From positions 4,242,289-4,306,288 of the forward strand of contig NC_031479.1 of assembly GCF_000006565.2 (NCBI RefSeq): a DNA stretch of 64,000 nucleotides, given 5' to 3'. A program made the position numbers and the translations under genes. Positions 38,037 through 50,609 of this stretch are shown here, in pieces. Positions within the stretch are counted from its first letter, which is position 1; the number at the start of each line of letters is the position of its first letter. The stretch is from Toxoplasma gondii ME49 (lineage: Eukaryota > Apicomplexa > Conoidasida > Eucoccidiorida > Sarcocystidae). The notes beneath the pieces are model-generated. The model did no database searches and was not told the origin of the DNA. It saw nothing but the letters and a program-made list of their open reading frames with translations.

Positions 38037-41000
38037 GTGTATCTGAGATGAGTGTTTCGACCAAGGAAAAAACCTTTGAACTTTTTGAGAGACTCTTACT
38101 TGAGTGACAAATGCCTCCAACCTTCTTTTTCCTGTCCTGGGATCGTCGTAGCCCAAAATGAGGCGGTCAGGTGCTTCCCCACGAGGCGGCACGGCAGCAA
38201 CCAGCCAAAGCTGAAAGCGAACCCCCCAAAAGAAAAAGAAGTCGACGTATTTTGTTCCCCAGTCCACATGTGAATAGTATGGAGACTGCGACTATACAGA
38301 CGCCTACACATGTCTATTTAGATACACACAAGCGTTGTGTTTGTGTGTTGAGAGAGGGCAACGCATTGAAATGCGCTTTTTGTTAAGATCCTAACTGGAT
38401 ATGCGCGAGAGCGTCTTTACGTCCGTCGATAGACACGCACCCTCAGAGACCACAAAGACGCCAGAGGCAATCCTTGTTGAAAGGGAATCTGTATGGGGCA
38501 TCTGTTCGGAACACCAAAAACATGGTGTCTGCGATCTCCGTGCAAATATATTCCTGTGCTAAAAACTACACCCATAGGTACAAGCATACAAACATTTAAA
38601 AAGTCCACAAGGTTGTGTCCCCCCAGGTGTATCATCAAGAAGCCTTTGCGTTGTTCCTGTCTCTACGTTGCTTCCCAACTCACCTTCTCCGGAGAAATGG
38701 TGAATACGCCTTTTTCTGAGCCCTGTTGTATTTCACTGTTCCTGCCGCTGTCTCCGTTTTGTTCTTTCGCTGTGCTTCTGTGGTTTTCGAGGTCCGCGTC
38801 TTCCTGCATGGCTCCATCTTCTGCGTCTTCGTCCGAGTCCTTCCACGCTTTTCCCCGTTTCTGTGGTCGTTTTTCGGTCCTTCGGTCAGCCTCAGAAGCG
38901 AACAGTGCTGCCTCGGAGTCAGGCACGGGCGCCGCCGCGAGACCGTCTGAATCGAAGACAGTCGCGATTTCGATTCCGCGGTGGCTCACGGCAATCCACC
39001 ACCTTCCAGTGAGTTTGAACGCGTTTTTCGTTTTCTTAGGGTCTCGTTTCCGGCCTCTCACAGCTCCCCAAGAGGCACTGCGCGACGACGGATCTGTCCG
39101 GCACAGCAGGGCTCTGCAGACGCGTCTCTTGAAGTTCGCTATCTTCGTAGAGAGAACATGCCCATCGCTGCCTTCGTTGAGCCACGCTGCCTTCGATGAC
39201 GAGCTTGAGGTATGCGTCGGATCTGTTTTTCGACTTCGCCTCGTTTGCTGCTTCTGCGCAAGGAGCGCGAGCTGCTGCATCCACTCCCTGTCTTCTTCAT
39301 CGCCTAACAGCGGCAAAAACCGGCGACGAAGCGCCAACGGCACTCGCCTCATTTCAATCAACGGCGAGAGAGAAACACGCGACCCAGGCGTTGTCTGCTT
39401 CAACACTGCATGCAGTCGCGCCTCGCCTTTCAGGTCCGCCGAAAAAAGTGGGAAGGCGTCTGCAAGCCAAACATAGCCTCCAAAGCCCTGAGAGAAACAA
39501 ACGCAAATTTGCAACGCAGAAAAACGAATCTGTCTGACCTTGAAGCTAGATGTCGGTGTCCTCTTCTTTTTCCTTGCGGACTCTGTGTCCTTTACGCGAC
39601 CAGAAACTCAAGATTCACACCCGCAAGAGAACCGCGATGGGGACGAACCACAGCGTTGAAGCCAGGCATAACAGCGCTCCAAATGTTATGGCGGAATCAG
39701 ACCTAACATTGTGAAAGGACCGTAATGCTAACACAACGGATACTAGAAATCCGTTTTTTCGTCTGGGCTGGAACATCCGAGGGAGAATCTTAGTGGTCCT
39801 GATAGTGAACTCGAACAAGGCTAGCTCTTCCACCGACTACGGTTTAGGGTGTTTTACTCTCTCTTCAGCTTGAGAAGGCGACAGCATCGAAGAAAGGTCC
39901 CCCGGTGTTTTTCTCTAAATGGTGTCTCCGGGGCAGCGGCAGACACCCGCGTTTCCACTGTGACATTCTTCGTCACATGGCTGCGGGCAGAGGGGCCTTC
40001 ACGCTGCGTACTCACGGTAGGTATGCAATACGCATCAGGTAGCATCTGCAGCGATGCATGTCTGCGGTGCTACAGTCGCGCCGTAAAATCATCTTACTCG
40101 CAACTTCTGCATGAGGCGGAACGCAGCCCCCATAGCGAGAAGGTCGCCTTCCTCAGGGTCGATGTGCTTCGCCTCTTCCGCAATGGCTGCTGTCCAGTCT
40201 GCTTCACTCCGAAGCCAGTGGAGACGCTGAGGAATGGTCCAGCTGAGTGACGGCCAGGGTGGAACTCGAGGCGGCGAAGAGTCTAGGAGACCGTCCGCTT
40301 GAAGCAAATGGGCACTGGAAAACGCACAAGCAACGATGAACCACGAAAGCTCGCGTTTCGCACAAGCTGCACGCAGGCGGCGAGTCGACACTCACAAGGG
40401 GGACACACACACAGATACACCCCGCATGCAAAACATTCGGAATTACTTCCGAATATCTGAAGCACGGCACTAGAGGACCGTCAACACAGGACTCGAGGAA
40501 CAAGACACGGTGGAACGAGGCGTTTTTTACGGCACCCTCAAAAGATGCATGCGTTGCGTCGGAAAAAAAAGAACGCTGACACGGCTTTCGCCGGGGTACC
40601 TCTCGCACCCTGCATACCTTATCGATGCTAGGAGACTGGGATCCTCATTGAAGACATGCTGTTGATACTGAGAGACTGCCTGACGATATATCAGCGCTGC
40701 CGTCGCAGGATGCAGAGACAGAGGATCTTCCAGACTCAGCATCGGACGACGAAGCCATAACTGGACCTGAAAAAACCAAGCCACATATCAATCAAGTGTT
40801 GTCATATGTATATATATATATATATGCAAATATATGAATACATATATATATATATATATATGCATTGTATCTATGCACGCATTTGCATGTATAGAAACGC
40901 AGAGGAGAGAACTACTTAGAACTTGAGTTCTCCGGTTTGTTGTGTTGACACAGGGAAAACTAGAAGCTGTGTCGGTAGAGAGGTAGGGATGAGCATTTTC

Positions 41001-41551
41001 ATTTCGATGCACTGTGAAAACACACGACAGAGCAATGTGGGTTGCGATACGAACATCGACCAAGAGAAAAGATGAACACTGGAAGGACATGCTCTCGTTA
41101 CGCGCATGCTCGACAATACGGAATCGTGCGAAATGGCGTGACTGGGGTGGAAACAAACCTCCACCGCTTCACACATCTGCGTGTCTAGTCCCACGACAGA
41201 CATATAAATAAATGTACATATATTCAAAAACAGAAATTCGTATGAATATGCATATACATATTCACGTATAACTAAACATGAAATAAATATGAGCACAGAC
41301 AGATATGGCCTATGCATGCGCAATTCTGTTTGTGTGGTGACATGTGTAGACGGCAAAGCACCTGAGAATCTCGTTTGGAGAGGTAATCCTGAACAAGTTC
41401 CTCAGGTGGTAAGAGGCGAAATGTGGCTGGTGGAGATTCTCGCGCGCTTGTCTTTTTAAGGTCGTACTGGGAAAGCTGTTCCATAATGGCCTACATCCAA
41501 ACACACACATATGCGCAGACGCAAACGGCATCCATAAGGACACACATCCGC

Positions 41552-41587
<36 letters not shown>

Positions 41588-42142
41588 GTATATGTATATA
41601 TGTGAGAATATCAATCAACACGTTTAGACCGAAGCACATGTGTCTCGCCGTCCTTTTGGATGCTTTGCTAGAGTCTGTTGATTCTTTGAGTTGCTTCTGC
41701 CTCGCTGCGACTTCGATTTCGTTGCCTCCTCTTCTCACGCCGTCATTACCAATAGTCGCAGTGGTCCATGAATCACGCCTGGACCGCAACCGACGTGGAG
41801 TGACCATTTTGCAGGAGAGTGAACTGTACAGCGTTTAGTTTGTTTTTCTGGTGCAATCGAGTGGACAGTCTCTGCGTACCCAAGAGTCTGCACCGAGTAA
41901 ATTCAGATCCTTCACCAGACGCCGAGAGAGATCGCCTGGAAGGTCGCCGTCAAGCGCGAGGCGTCGCTGTGATCCGTCTGCGAGTCGTATCTGGAAAACC
42001 AGAGAGCGTTCAGAAGGAATTAAACTAAAGGATCCATCCACCAGAGTTGCATCTTTTCTGTCAGTTCTCGATTCCAGAGTTGCTTCACACGCTGTCTTCT
42101 CGCGTTGTTTCTCGCTTTCGTTTCCTCCCTTCTTGTCTCACC
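37740..42142 (-). other. FERM domain region of the myosin tail
   Basis: Encoded by exons 22-29, about residues 1450-1982. The F1 ubiquitin-like lobe starts IRLADGSQRRLALDGDLPGD, matching the xxLDGxxxxxxVD start of FERM domains. F2 is helical: ATFRLLPPEELVQDYL, LSLHPATAALIYRQAV and ISAHLLQADGLL. F3 is split: strand FGGYVWLADAFPLFSADLKG, a long Lys/Ser/Glu-rich insertion, then WWIAVSHRGIEIATVFD, another acidic insertion, and LWLVAAVPPRGEAP with LILGYDDPRTGKRRLEAFVT. The last exon adds NVLLKQWRPPSRE, the likely closing F3 helix. Exon 27 alone is 804 bp with no intron, unlike its short neighbours. Confidence 0.75.
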
Positions 42143-44132
42143 TGAACATACATGCGTGTCTCTCGTTCGGCGGAGACAGCGCCTTGGCCCGTGCTGTCCC
42201 CTGGCCGCCTTCCCTCTTCTCTCGAGGCTCCGCAGGTCAGCTCGAGATCGTGTAGAGCCTGTCGACAGATTTGCTCCACTTCTTGCTGAAATTTGATGGC
42301 GCCCGTGCTCTCGCCTCCAGGCGCAGAGAGCCCAGACAAGAAACTCTGGATCGCGAAGCGTAGGTAAGGCGCGAGAGTCTCGGAAGGCGGAAAGGTCTGA
42401 CAGCAGGACTGGAGAAGCCGGAGTCCCGCAACGGTGCTCCCTGCCGAGGGATTGTTTCTCAGCTGCTTGAGAATTTGACAGTAAATCTCGTCTCGAAGAT
42501 CTTCTGCGTTTCTGCCCAACGCCAAAATCTCGTCACTCAGCGCGCTTCGCCCTACACAGAAACGCTCTCCCATCACTCCCAAAAGAGAGCGAAAACACGT
42601 CAGCGCCACCACCTCGGCGTGATGGTCAGGCAGCTGCAGCAAAGGCTCTGCCAAAGGATCCGTTTGATGGCTCAACAGTTCCTCCCGGCGCAGCACAAGT
42701 TGCTCCGTCTTTCGCATGCTCTGTGCGAAAAGCGAGTGAAACGCAGAGACAGAGAAAGGGAGGAAGCCTGAGAAACGAGAACCCAAAATAGTGTGTGCGT
42801 AGGGCAGGGACTCCGGAGGAAGCAAGAAAAAGACACCGAAGAATGAAACCGAGAAGAGACAGAAAGCAACGAAACAGCTGCACAGAGCAGCCACACCCAA
42901 GGGACAAAGCAAACAATCGGTCCTTGAGCACGTGCCACCGAGAGTTGTCGAGACAGTCCAGCCAACCAAACCGCAGGCGCTGGTTGTTTCTCTCTCCTCG
43001 TTTCTTCCTTTTTCTCTGGGTTTGATCGCGTCATCACACAGAAAACCTCTCCACACAGAACATCGGAAGAAAGTGAAGTTTCGTCTTTCGCATGCGTCTC
43101 TGCTCCTTCTTCCTCCGTTTTCCTTTTCTACGCCTCTATCAAGTGGCTCTCGCTTGCCTTGGTTTCCTGAATCCGGATGTTGATGCCAAGCAGGGGGTAG
43201 TTCTCGAAAAGATACGCCGTCAGTCCACCTCCTCTGTCTCCCCTCTCACCGAAGGTGCCTCCAAACTTGGCGGAGGAACCGCGTTCTCTGCCTTCCGTTC
43301 TCCTCAGAGACTCAAGCGTTGCAGCTGCCGATGCCAAGACTTTCTCGTCAATGGTTTGGAGGCGCAGAGGGTCAGATCTCTCTGCTTCTCCCTTCTGCTT
43401 CGCTCTGATCGCCTTCGCTTGCTCAACGAGGTTCCGCAGCTTGACGAAGTCTTCCTGTGTCGCAACACCCCACGTGACGCCGATCGTCGCCTCCTTCAAC
43501 TCCGCGTTGAGGAACGACGGATCGCTTAAATTCTCCAACTGCACGCGCGCAAGCTGCAGCTCTCGCGGGCCTTTACCGAGATTCGCTTCTCTCGCCCGCT
43601 CGAGAAAAAATGTCAGCTGCGCCGGGTCGCACTCCCGGGTCGCGCGCGCCACCTCCTGCATGAACTTCCGCAGATACGCAGACGCCAGGCCTTCGCCGCC
43701 TTCTTCATCTGCGTTGAGAGACAAAACGAAGACTTCAGCTTTGGTGAAACTGGAGAAGAGAAAAGGAGAAAACGAGGGAGGACGGGCAAAGGGGACGGAT
43801 CCGAGAAAGACAGATCCACTTTCGCTCCAGCGACAAGGCTCCAGTGGCAAGTCGGCAATCGCGCATATATGCTCTGCACAGTAGCGAACTACTCAGAAAC
43901 AAATGTCCAGATATCGCACTGACAGTCCACATTAGGCCACTGCATAAATAGACAGATAAATAGGCAGATAGACATAGATAGACAGATAGATATAGATAGA
44001 TAGATATAGACAGATAGATATAGATAGATAGATATAGACAGATAGATATAGATAGATAGGCACGTACTTGGTCGTTTATGTATACGTCCACGTGTATCTA
44101 CACACACATATCTACGACTGATCTAAATAAAC

Positions 44133-44178
<46 letters not shown>

Positions 44179-47100
44179 TCATAGACAATCATAGAAAACG
44201 TATTGAAGGATTAACCTTTGGTGGAGTAGGGGTCGCTGAGAGGCTCTTCGCTTTCTGCTTCGCTGCTTTCAGTCCACTCTGACTCGGATGTGGACACGGT
44301 TGCTTCCTCGTCGTACTCGATCCTCAGGCTGGACGTTTCTGCTGTCTGTACACCTCGATGAGCTAGTCGAAGTCGAAACGAAGAGATCCGATGAGAAACA
44401 GAGGAGAGGTCCGGCAACAACAGAGGACGTCGAGGAAACACAGACAGGAGAAAGCGAGAAGAAACAATGAAAGCAAAGAGAGGAGAAACTGGATCAGAAG
44501 AGATGCTGAATGGCCCACAGTCGTGCTATCTTTTTTCCACTTAGTATCTAGGTCTTTCCTATGGATATCTGTTGATGAATCACAGCCGGTTCAAAACACA
44601 TGGATCTTTTATGTCAGTGGCATCGTTTGACATCTCTCTCTCTCCTTTCTTCCCTCTCTCGTTCCTTCTTTCCTCTCCCTCCTCTCGCCCTCTCCTCCTG
44701 TGTTGGCTTCCCCTCGATATCTACCAAGACGTCTCTCGATTGACTTCTCGTCACTTCGTCGTCAACAACTGTCCAGCTGTCAGTCTCTTTTAACTTCAGA
44801 CCTGAACAATGTGTATCATACACGTGTGGGAAACCTGTAGACACGTAACTGTACACCTCAAAATAAAGGTGGACGTCTAGAAATGGATCTATTTATACAG
44901 TGCGTAAAGACGTAAATGCATGCATGTCGTTGCGGTGCGTCCCCGCAGCTCAGCCGTCTGTCTTCTCTCCTTCCTACCCTCGTGGTTCCTCTTGGCCTTT
45001 TTGATATCGGAAGCCACAGAGAGAAGAGACAACCGATCACTTCGTTTGCGCTCTTCAACTGCATCCTTCAGCAGGGCCTCTTGCTGCTGTCTTTCCTTCA
45101 GCGCCTTCCGGGACTCTGCTGCCTGTTCCCTCTCTCGCTGAAGTCGTTCATTCTCTCTCGCGTTGCTCGCAAGGTACCCCTCTGCCGCGGCAACGACCGA
45201 GGAGAGGTAGGAAGTGAAGAAGCGAGAGGGCGTGGACGAGAGCTGCAGAATCGGAAGAAAGTTAAATCAAACCGACGTGAACATCGGCGAGTGGATGAAA
45301 AGAAAAAAACAGTTTCTCTCGGTCACCCATCCACTCTTGGTGGTTCTACGACGCTTCCTGTCTTGCTTTCTCTTTCTCCCTAGCTCTCGTTGTTCCTTTC
45401 CCTGTCTCTTTCCCCCTCCTCTTTTCCCCGTTTCCTCTCTCTCTCTGGGTTCCTCTTCCATCTTGCTCGCTTCGGTGCATGGCCCCGATAGGCTGTGAAC
45501 GCGTCACGTCGAGTGACTTTTTTGAGTTGTTGAAAACCACCGAGTAAAGAGGAATGACAAATTCGGACATGCCGTAGCCGCACATAAGGTAGTTGAGAGG
45601 TCGGAAAGCATGTGACACTCAAACACAGGAGAGCCTGATGGTCCCTTGAAACAAACGAACTCCTTCGGTTGAACGTATTGCAGGATTCAGTGTCCTGCGC
45701 CATTCATGATGTTTCATCTCGGTTTCGTTCTAGAGCTGAAAGTGCTGAAACCCAGTGCGTTGCAGCATTTGGGCTTCTCGACAGAGGCTACCTTCCAGGC
45801 GCCGGGAAAGTCTGCAGCGGGCCAAGAGTCTTGCAGCTTTTCATTTTTATCGTCTTTCCCTCGAATGATGAAATTGCTTCTTCAGCGAGGCATTCGCACT
45901 GGGTTCGACAGAGGCACAAAAACTCGACACGACCCCGAGAGGATGATGAAGACGCAGAGCGCTTCTCTCATCCCTTCCTTTAACTCTTGTCCACGGAAAG
46001 AACGGACCAGATAGGATGATGAGGAAGAAAATCTAACAAGTTTTCTTCCGTTTCGTCTCCACGCTTTCTCTTGGAGCACTATGTCCTACCTCAAGCTGCC
46101 TCGCCTCTGTTAGGAGGTGGGCTAAATCATCTTTGTCTTTGGCCTGCAGAGCCTGGTCAAGCAAGTCTCCGAGGCTGGTCTCTGCCTCCAGTCGATTCAC
46201 CCGCTCTCGCGCCTTAAGTGGACACCAAGAAAGCACAGAAAACAAAGGACTGCGGAAATGGAGAGGAAGGAAAGCACAGAAATCGCATCTTGTGGGAACA
46301 ATCAGATAAGGGGAACAGGCACCGAAAGCAATAAGAGATGTCGTGACACGAAAGTCCACGAACGTGAGGCGAGGATGCGCCCGCGAGAAGTCTGAACTCG
46401 AAGAAACGACACAGAACAACCCTGACAGGAAACGCAGATATATACATATATGTATTTAGAACCTCTCCATAAGTACAAAGTAAAAGCAGCTCTCTTCCAA
46501 CAGGCGAATAACTATCGCATACTACTCAGCTAGCGTTGAGTGAGAAGAGATTTCAAGTCCCAGCTTCGTGATCTAAGAAGGGAAATAACACCAAAACGGA
46601 GCGCATACCGAGTAGAAATGTACACAATTCTCAGACGCATCAAGAACAAAGTACACACGCACTGGGTTTTCGGACATGTTTCAGATGGAATTACTTTTGA
46701 CACCGCAGCTAGACCATGTATTAAGGGGGCAAAGACGCAACGGTTTCCTCTCCATCCTAGTGGAAACAGAGGGGCGTAACCGAGAAACACGTGTCTCTGT
46801 CTTTCTGGTCGTTCTCGTAAATACAAAAAACAACAAAGTTGTTCACCGAACTGTGAATCTGCCTCTATGCTTTTCCTCCGGATACCTTGGGCATGTGATT
46901 CATACAACTGTCAACGCATTCCCACCGGTTCCTCTCCAAATGTATCTATGTCGCCACGCGAAGATTCATGTCAACAAACGTAGACAGATACGGTGATGCA
47001 CAAATAGATCTAGGCTGATGTAGGGGTAGATGTAGACTGATACACAGATGGATACCTTCACAGAAGTAGATAGGGTTAGATAGACAGAGATACTGGTAGA

Positions 47101-50100
47101 GCGAGAGATACAGAGATGTGAATGTATACCTCACCGAGTGTAAAAGCATCCTCATGAACAGATTGATGATCGTCTACGTGTAAATGTGTCTAAATCACTT
47201 GTTAGTGACCTCTCCCACTATTTTGTCACTCAGTATGTCCATCTCGTTCGCCTACCGCAGTAACGAAAGGTCCTGAGACTTTTTTACTTTCTGCTTTCTG
47301 CAGAGTCGCGCGTAGCATTGAGAGTGCGTCACACTCGTCCTCAGCGCCCTCTCCATCTGTGAGTTCCAGCTGACGCTTGAGCTCCCTGAAGTCGGAGAAA
47401 AGTCACAACGTTTCTTCCAAAAACGGAGAAATGCACTGACGAGCTCCCTCCGTCAGGAGAGGCACGACCCTTCGTGTACAGTAGACAGGAGCTGATCGCC
47501 GCTCAGGCCTGGCAGCACAGACCTTGCAGCACATGGACAGACGGTAGCAGAACGGTAAAGACAGACTCACGCACACATGGATATAATATAGAGAGGCCTT
47601 AGATTCACATTCAGAGAGAGTGAGACAGAGATCCAACGGTACAGGTGGATACACACTGCCGTCGACAGACAGAAATCGGGCACCTGGAGAAACCGACGGA
47701 AAAACTGTAACGATGAAGCAACGAGGAAGAAGAAGAAGGAAAAACGACAGCTGCAAAAGAATCAGACGAGCAAAAGGAAAATGGACAGAAGACGGGGAAC
47801 ATGCTGGTTAGGAAACGTACAGGGAAAGCGACGCTTCCTGGGTCATTCGAACGTGGTACTTGGAGACAGTTGACAGGCACCTTGGTTGAAGAGAGGCATC
47901 AAGAGTCTCGAGTTGTGAAATTAAATCTCCCAACGAATTCGCTCTGACAAAGTGAAGAGACACGAAGACACAGAAAACGGCGTTACAGTCGTAGGTCCGC
48001 CACCGTTCTTGTGTTCCTCCTTTTTCCTGTCCTTCGCAACGTTGTCTTCACTCTCCACTTCCGTCCGCTGATTCGTCTCTCCCATGCCTTCTTTCCTTGT
48101 TCCTCATTTCCGCGTGTTTAACTCGGGAGACACAGACCAGACCGTGCACATTTCTCGCCCTGCGTTTCATGTACAGAGCAAAAAACCAAATGCATTTTTT
48201 GGTGCCCTTTGAGCACCCCATCATCCTTGAAGAGTTCGTGTCCTAGTGAATTCCAGACCCAGCTTGCATCTGATGTGGTTCGTTCTTTCTCGCGTTTTTG
48301 AGGGAAATAAAGCGTTTCCCGATCTTTGTAACTTCTGCCCGAAGAAAGGGGTTGCATGCAGTGTCTCTCTCCAGTTCCTGAGCATCTACTACTTTCCTCC
48401 TGGACGACTGGGGAAGTCGGGAGGCACAAAACGAACATTGCAACCCCCTGCGGATAAGTAGGAAGAACAGCGCTAGCTGTCGTCCCGTGTACGGTTCGCA
48501 AGATCATTTCTTTACTTCTTCTGAAGCAGCTCAGGGGTGCTGGCATCGGGGAAAACGGGATCTGTCAAGTAGCCCCCGCGCTTCGACGCCTCGCTGCCCG
48601 CGTCCAGAAACTCCTTCAGCTGTCCATACACCTCAAAGAGAACTCTGCACTGCTGGCGGGTTCGGTAGCCGCGATACAGAGCTTGAATGAGAATCACGGG
48701 TTCGACCAGAGCTTCCTCTCTGCAGGCCGCAAGCCGAAAGCGCCAGAAAGACAAACCACTTAGTCGTGGTCAGGGGAGAGTTTTGAAGGGACTTTCTAGC
48801 CGCTGACGCTGTTTGATTTCCAAAAAACACGGGTGGGAGGTGCGCAGTTTCATTTTTTGATGCCGACTGAAAAGGCAATGCATGCACTGCAGTAGCAGTG
48901 CTGACTGAGTCTAGGTGCAAACGAACATCGTCGTTGAGTAACAAGACGAGACTCTTCTCTTGTGGCAAAGAGGAACACGACGAAGCCCACCACGCGTCTG
49001 CACACGGACGGCAGCGACATCTGCAAGTGTTTCCATGGAGATTGCAAGATCCACAAACGCACAAAATCACCCCAGTACCGCCGTCGACACTGTTTACACG
49101 AAAAGCGTTCTGCATACACTATATCCATATATATATGGATAGCTATATTTATGTGAATATATACACGCTCAAATAGATAAATAAGTATGTGCATTTATGC
49201 ATGTGTGTGTATGCTGTCATGCATATATACGTATGGATATATATATATATATACGCATACATATATACTGGCATATATTGATCGTGACACTTTATATTTT
49301 TGGAAAGTAGTTAACTGCTGGATTTTGGACATACAGACTTGACTACTTCTGAAAAAGAATCTGCAACTGAGAGTTCGTCACGCTTACCGGGCGCGTTCAA
49401 GGAAGTCTTGAACAGTGGATTTGGCGAATACCTTGGTTCTGCCGATGAGACATTCCTCCTGGGAAACCCATTTGTTCGCAACCAGCTGGGTTACCTTCGC
49501 AAACACAGAAGAAAAAAAGGGGGAAAGAGGAGAAAAAAGGAGATTCCGCGTCTGTACAACAGCCGTGACGCACTGTCTGTTTCATCACCAGGGCGAAGAA
49601 AGGAGCGAACGGAAACATCCGAAAGCCAAGAAGGAACGAAAAACGCAGTGACGATGCTCGAAACAGGAGGCTCCCAAGAGGTGAACACAGAAACGGTTCA
49701 TTCCATCATACATCTTTGGCACAAGAAACAGTGACAAAATGCACACTTCACGGCCACAGGCGCACACATGACATTCTTGTTGACAGAGGTGCATGTGCCT
49801 GCATGTACCTATACATATATACAGATATACATGTTGACAAATGTTCGTAGACGTGTTTGATCCTGGGTACTACATGTCTGCGTTTATTCCATCTGCGTCA
49901 TGTAAATGTGAGCACATACGATCATCGATTCCACGTATACACTCAGACGAGTTACGAGGCATGAGCACATGCAAGCGCATACGTAGGCGCACATCGAAGC
50001 CCACTCGCACATCAAATATAGGAAAGTACATATTTACACCAGCAGAGTAGTTCTGTGATGCAATCGCCTTCTCTGGAATTGGCAGCCTTCTAAGCGCCAG

Positions 50101-50575
50101 ATTCCGTCACCGGCAATGTATGCGGAAATCAGTAAAACGAGAAAGTGAACGTGCACCCTCTTACCAGCTGCTGGGCTGCACTGGCGGCATCAAGGGTCCG
50201 AAGGCCTGCCGCGGCTTTCGAGCCCAACACGAGCCGGTAGCGGTCCACGAAGTCCTGGTGTAAGAGACGCAAGGCGAACCCCGACTTCCGAATGCGAATT
50301 GCCTCCATGACGCCTGCAGAACAACAATAAGTACGGGAGAGACAGAGAATGAGGGAGGAGGGCGAGAGAAAAGAGGGCAAATCGAGAGCGAACAGGAGTG
50401 AGAAGCCGCCGCAGCGACAGGGTCATAGCAAGTATAAGGGAAACAACACCAGGCACATAGCCACACGGGGACACAAGACGCGTCGAAGGCTCCAATCCAC
50501 ATATTCTATTGTAATTACATATGCGCCGTGTACTTATCTATATGTATATATAGTGTCCTGCATGCGCACACATAC

Positions 50576-50609
<34 letters not shown>

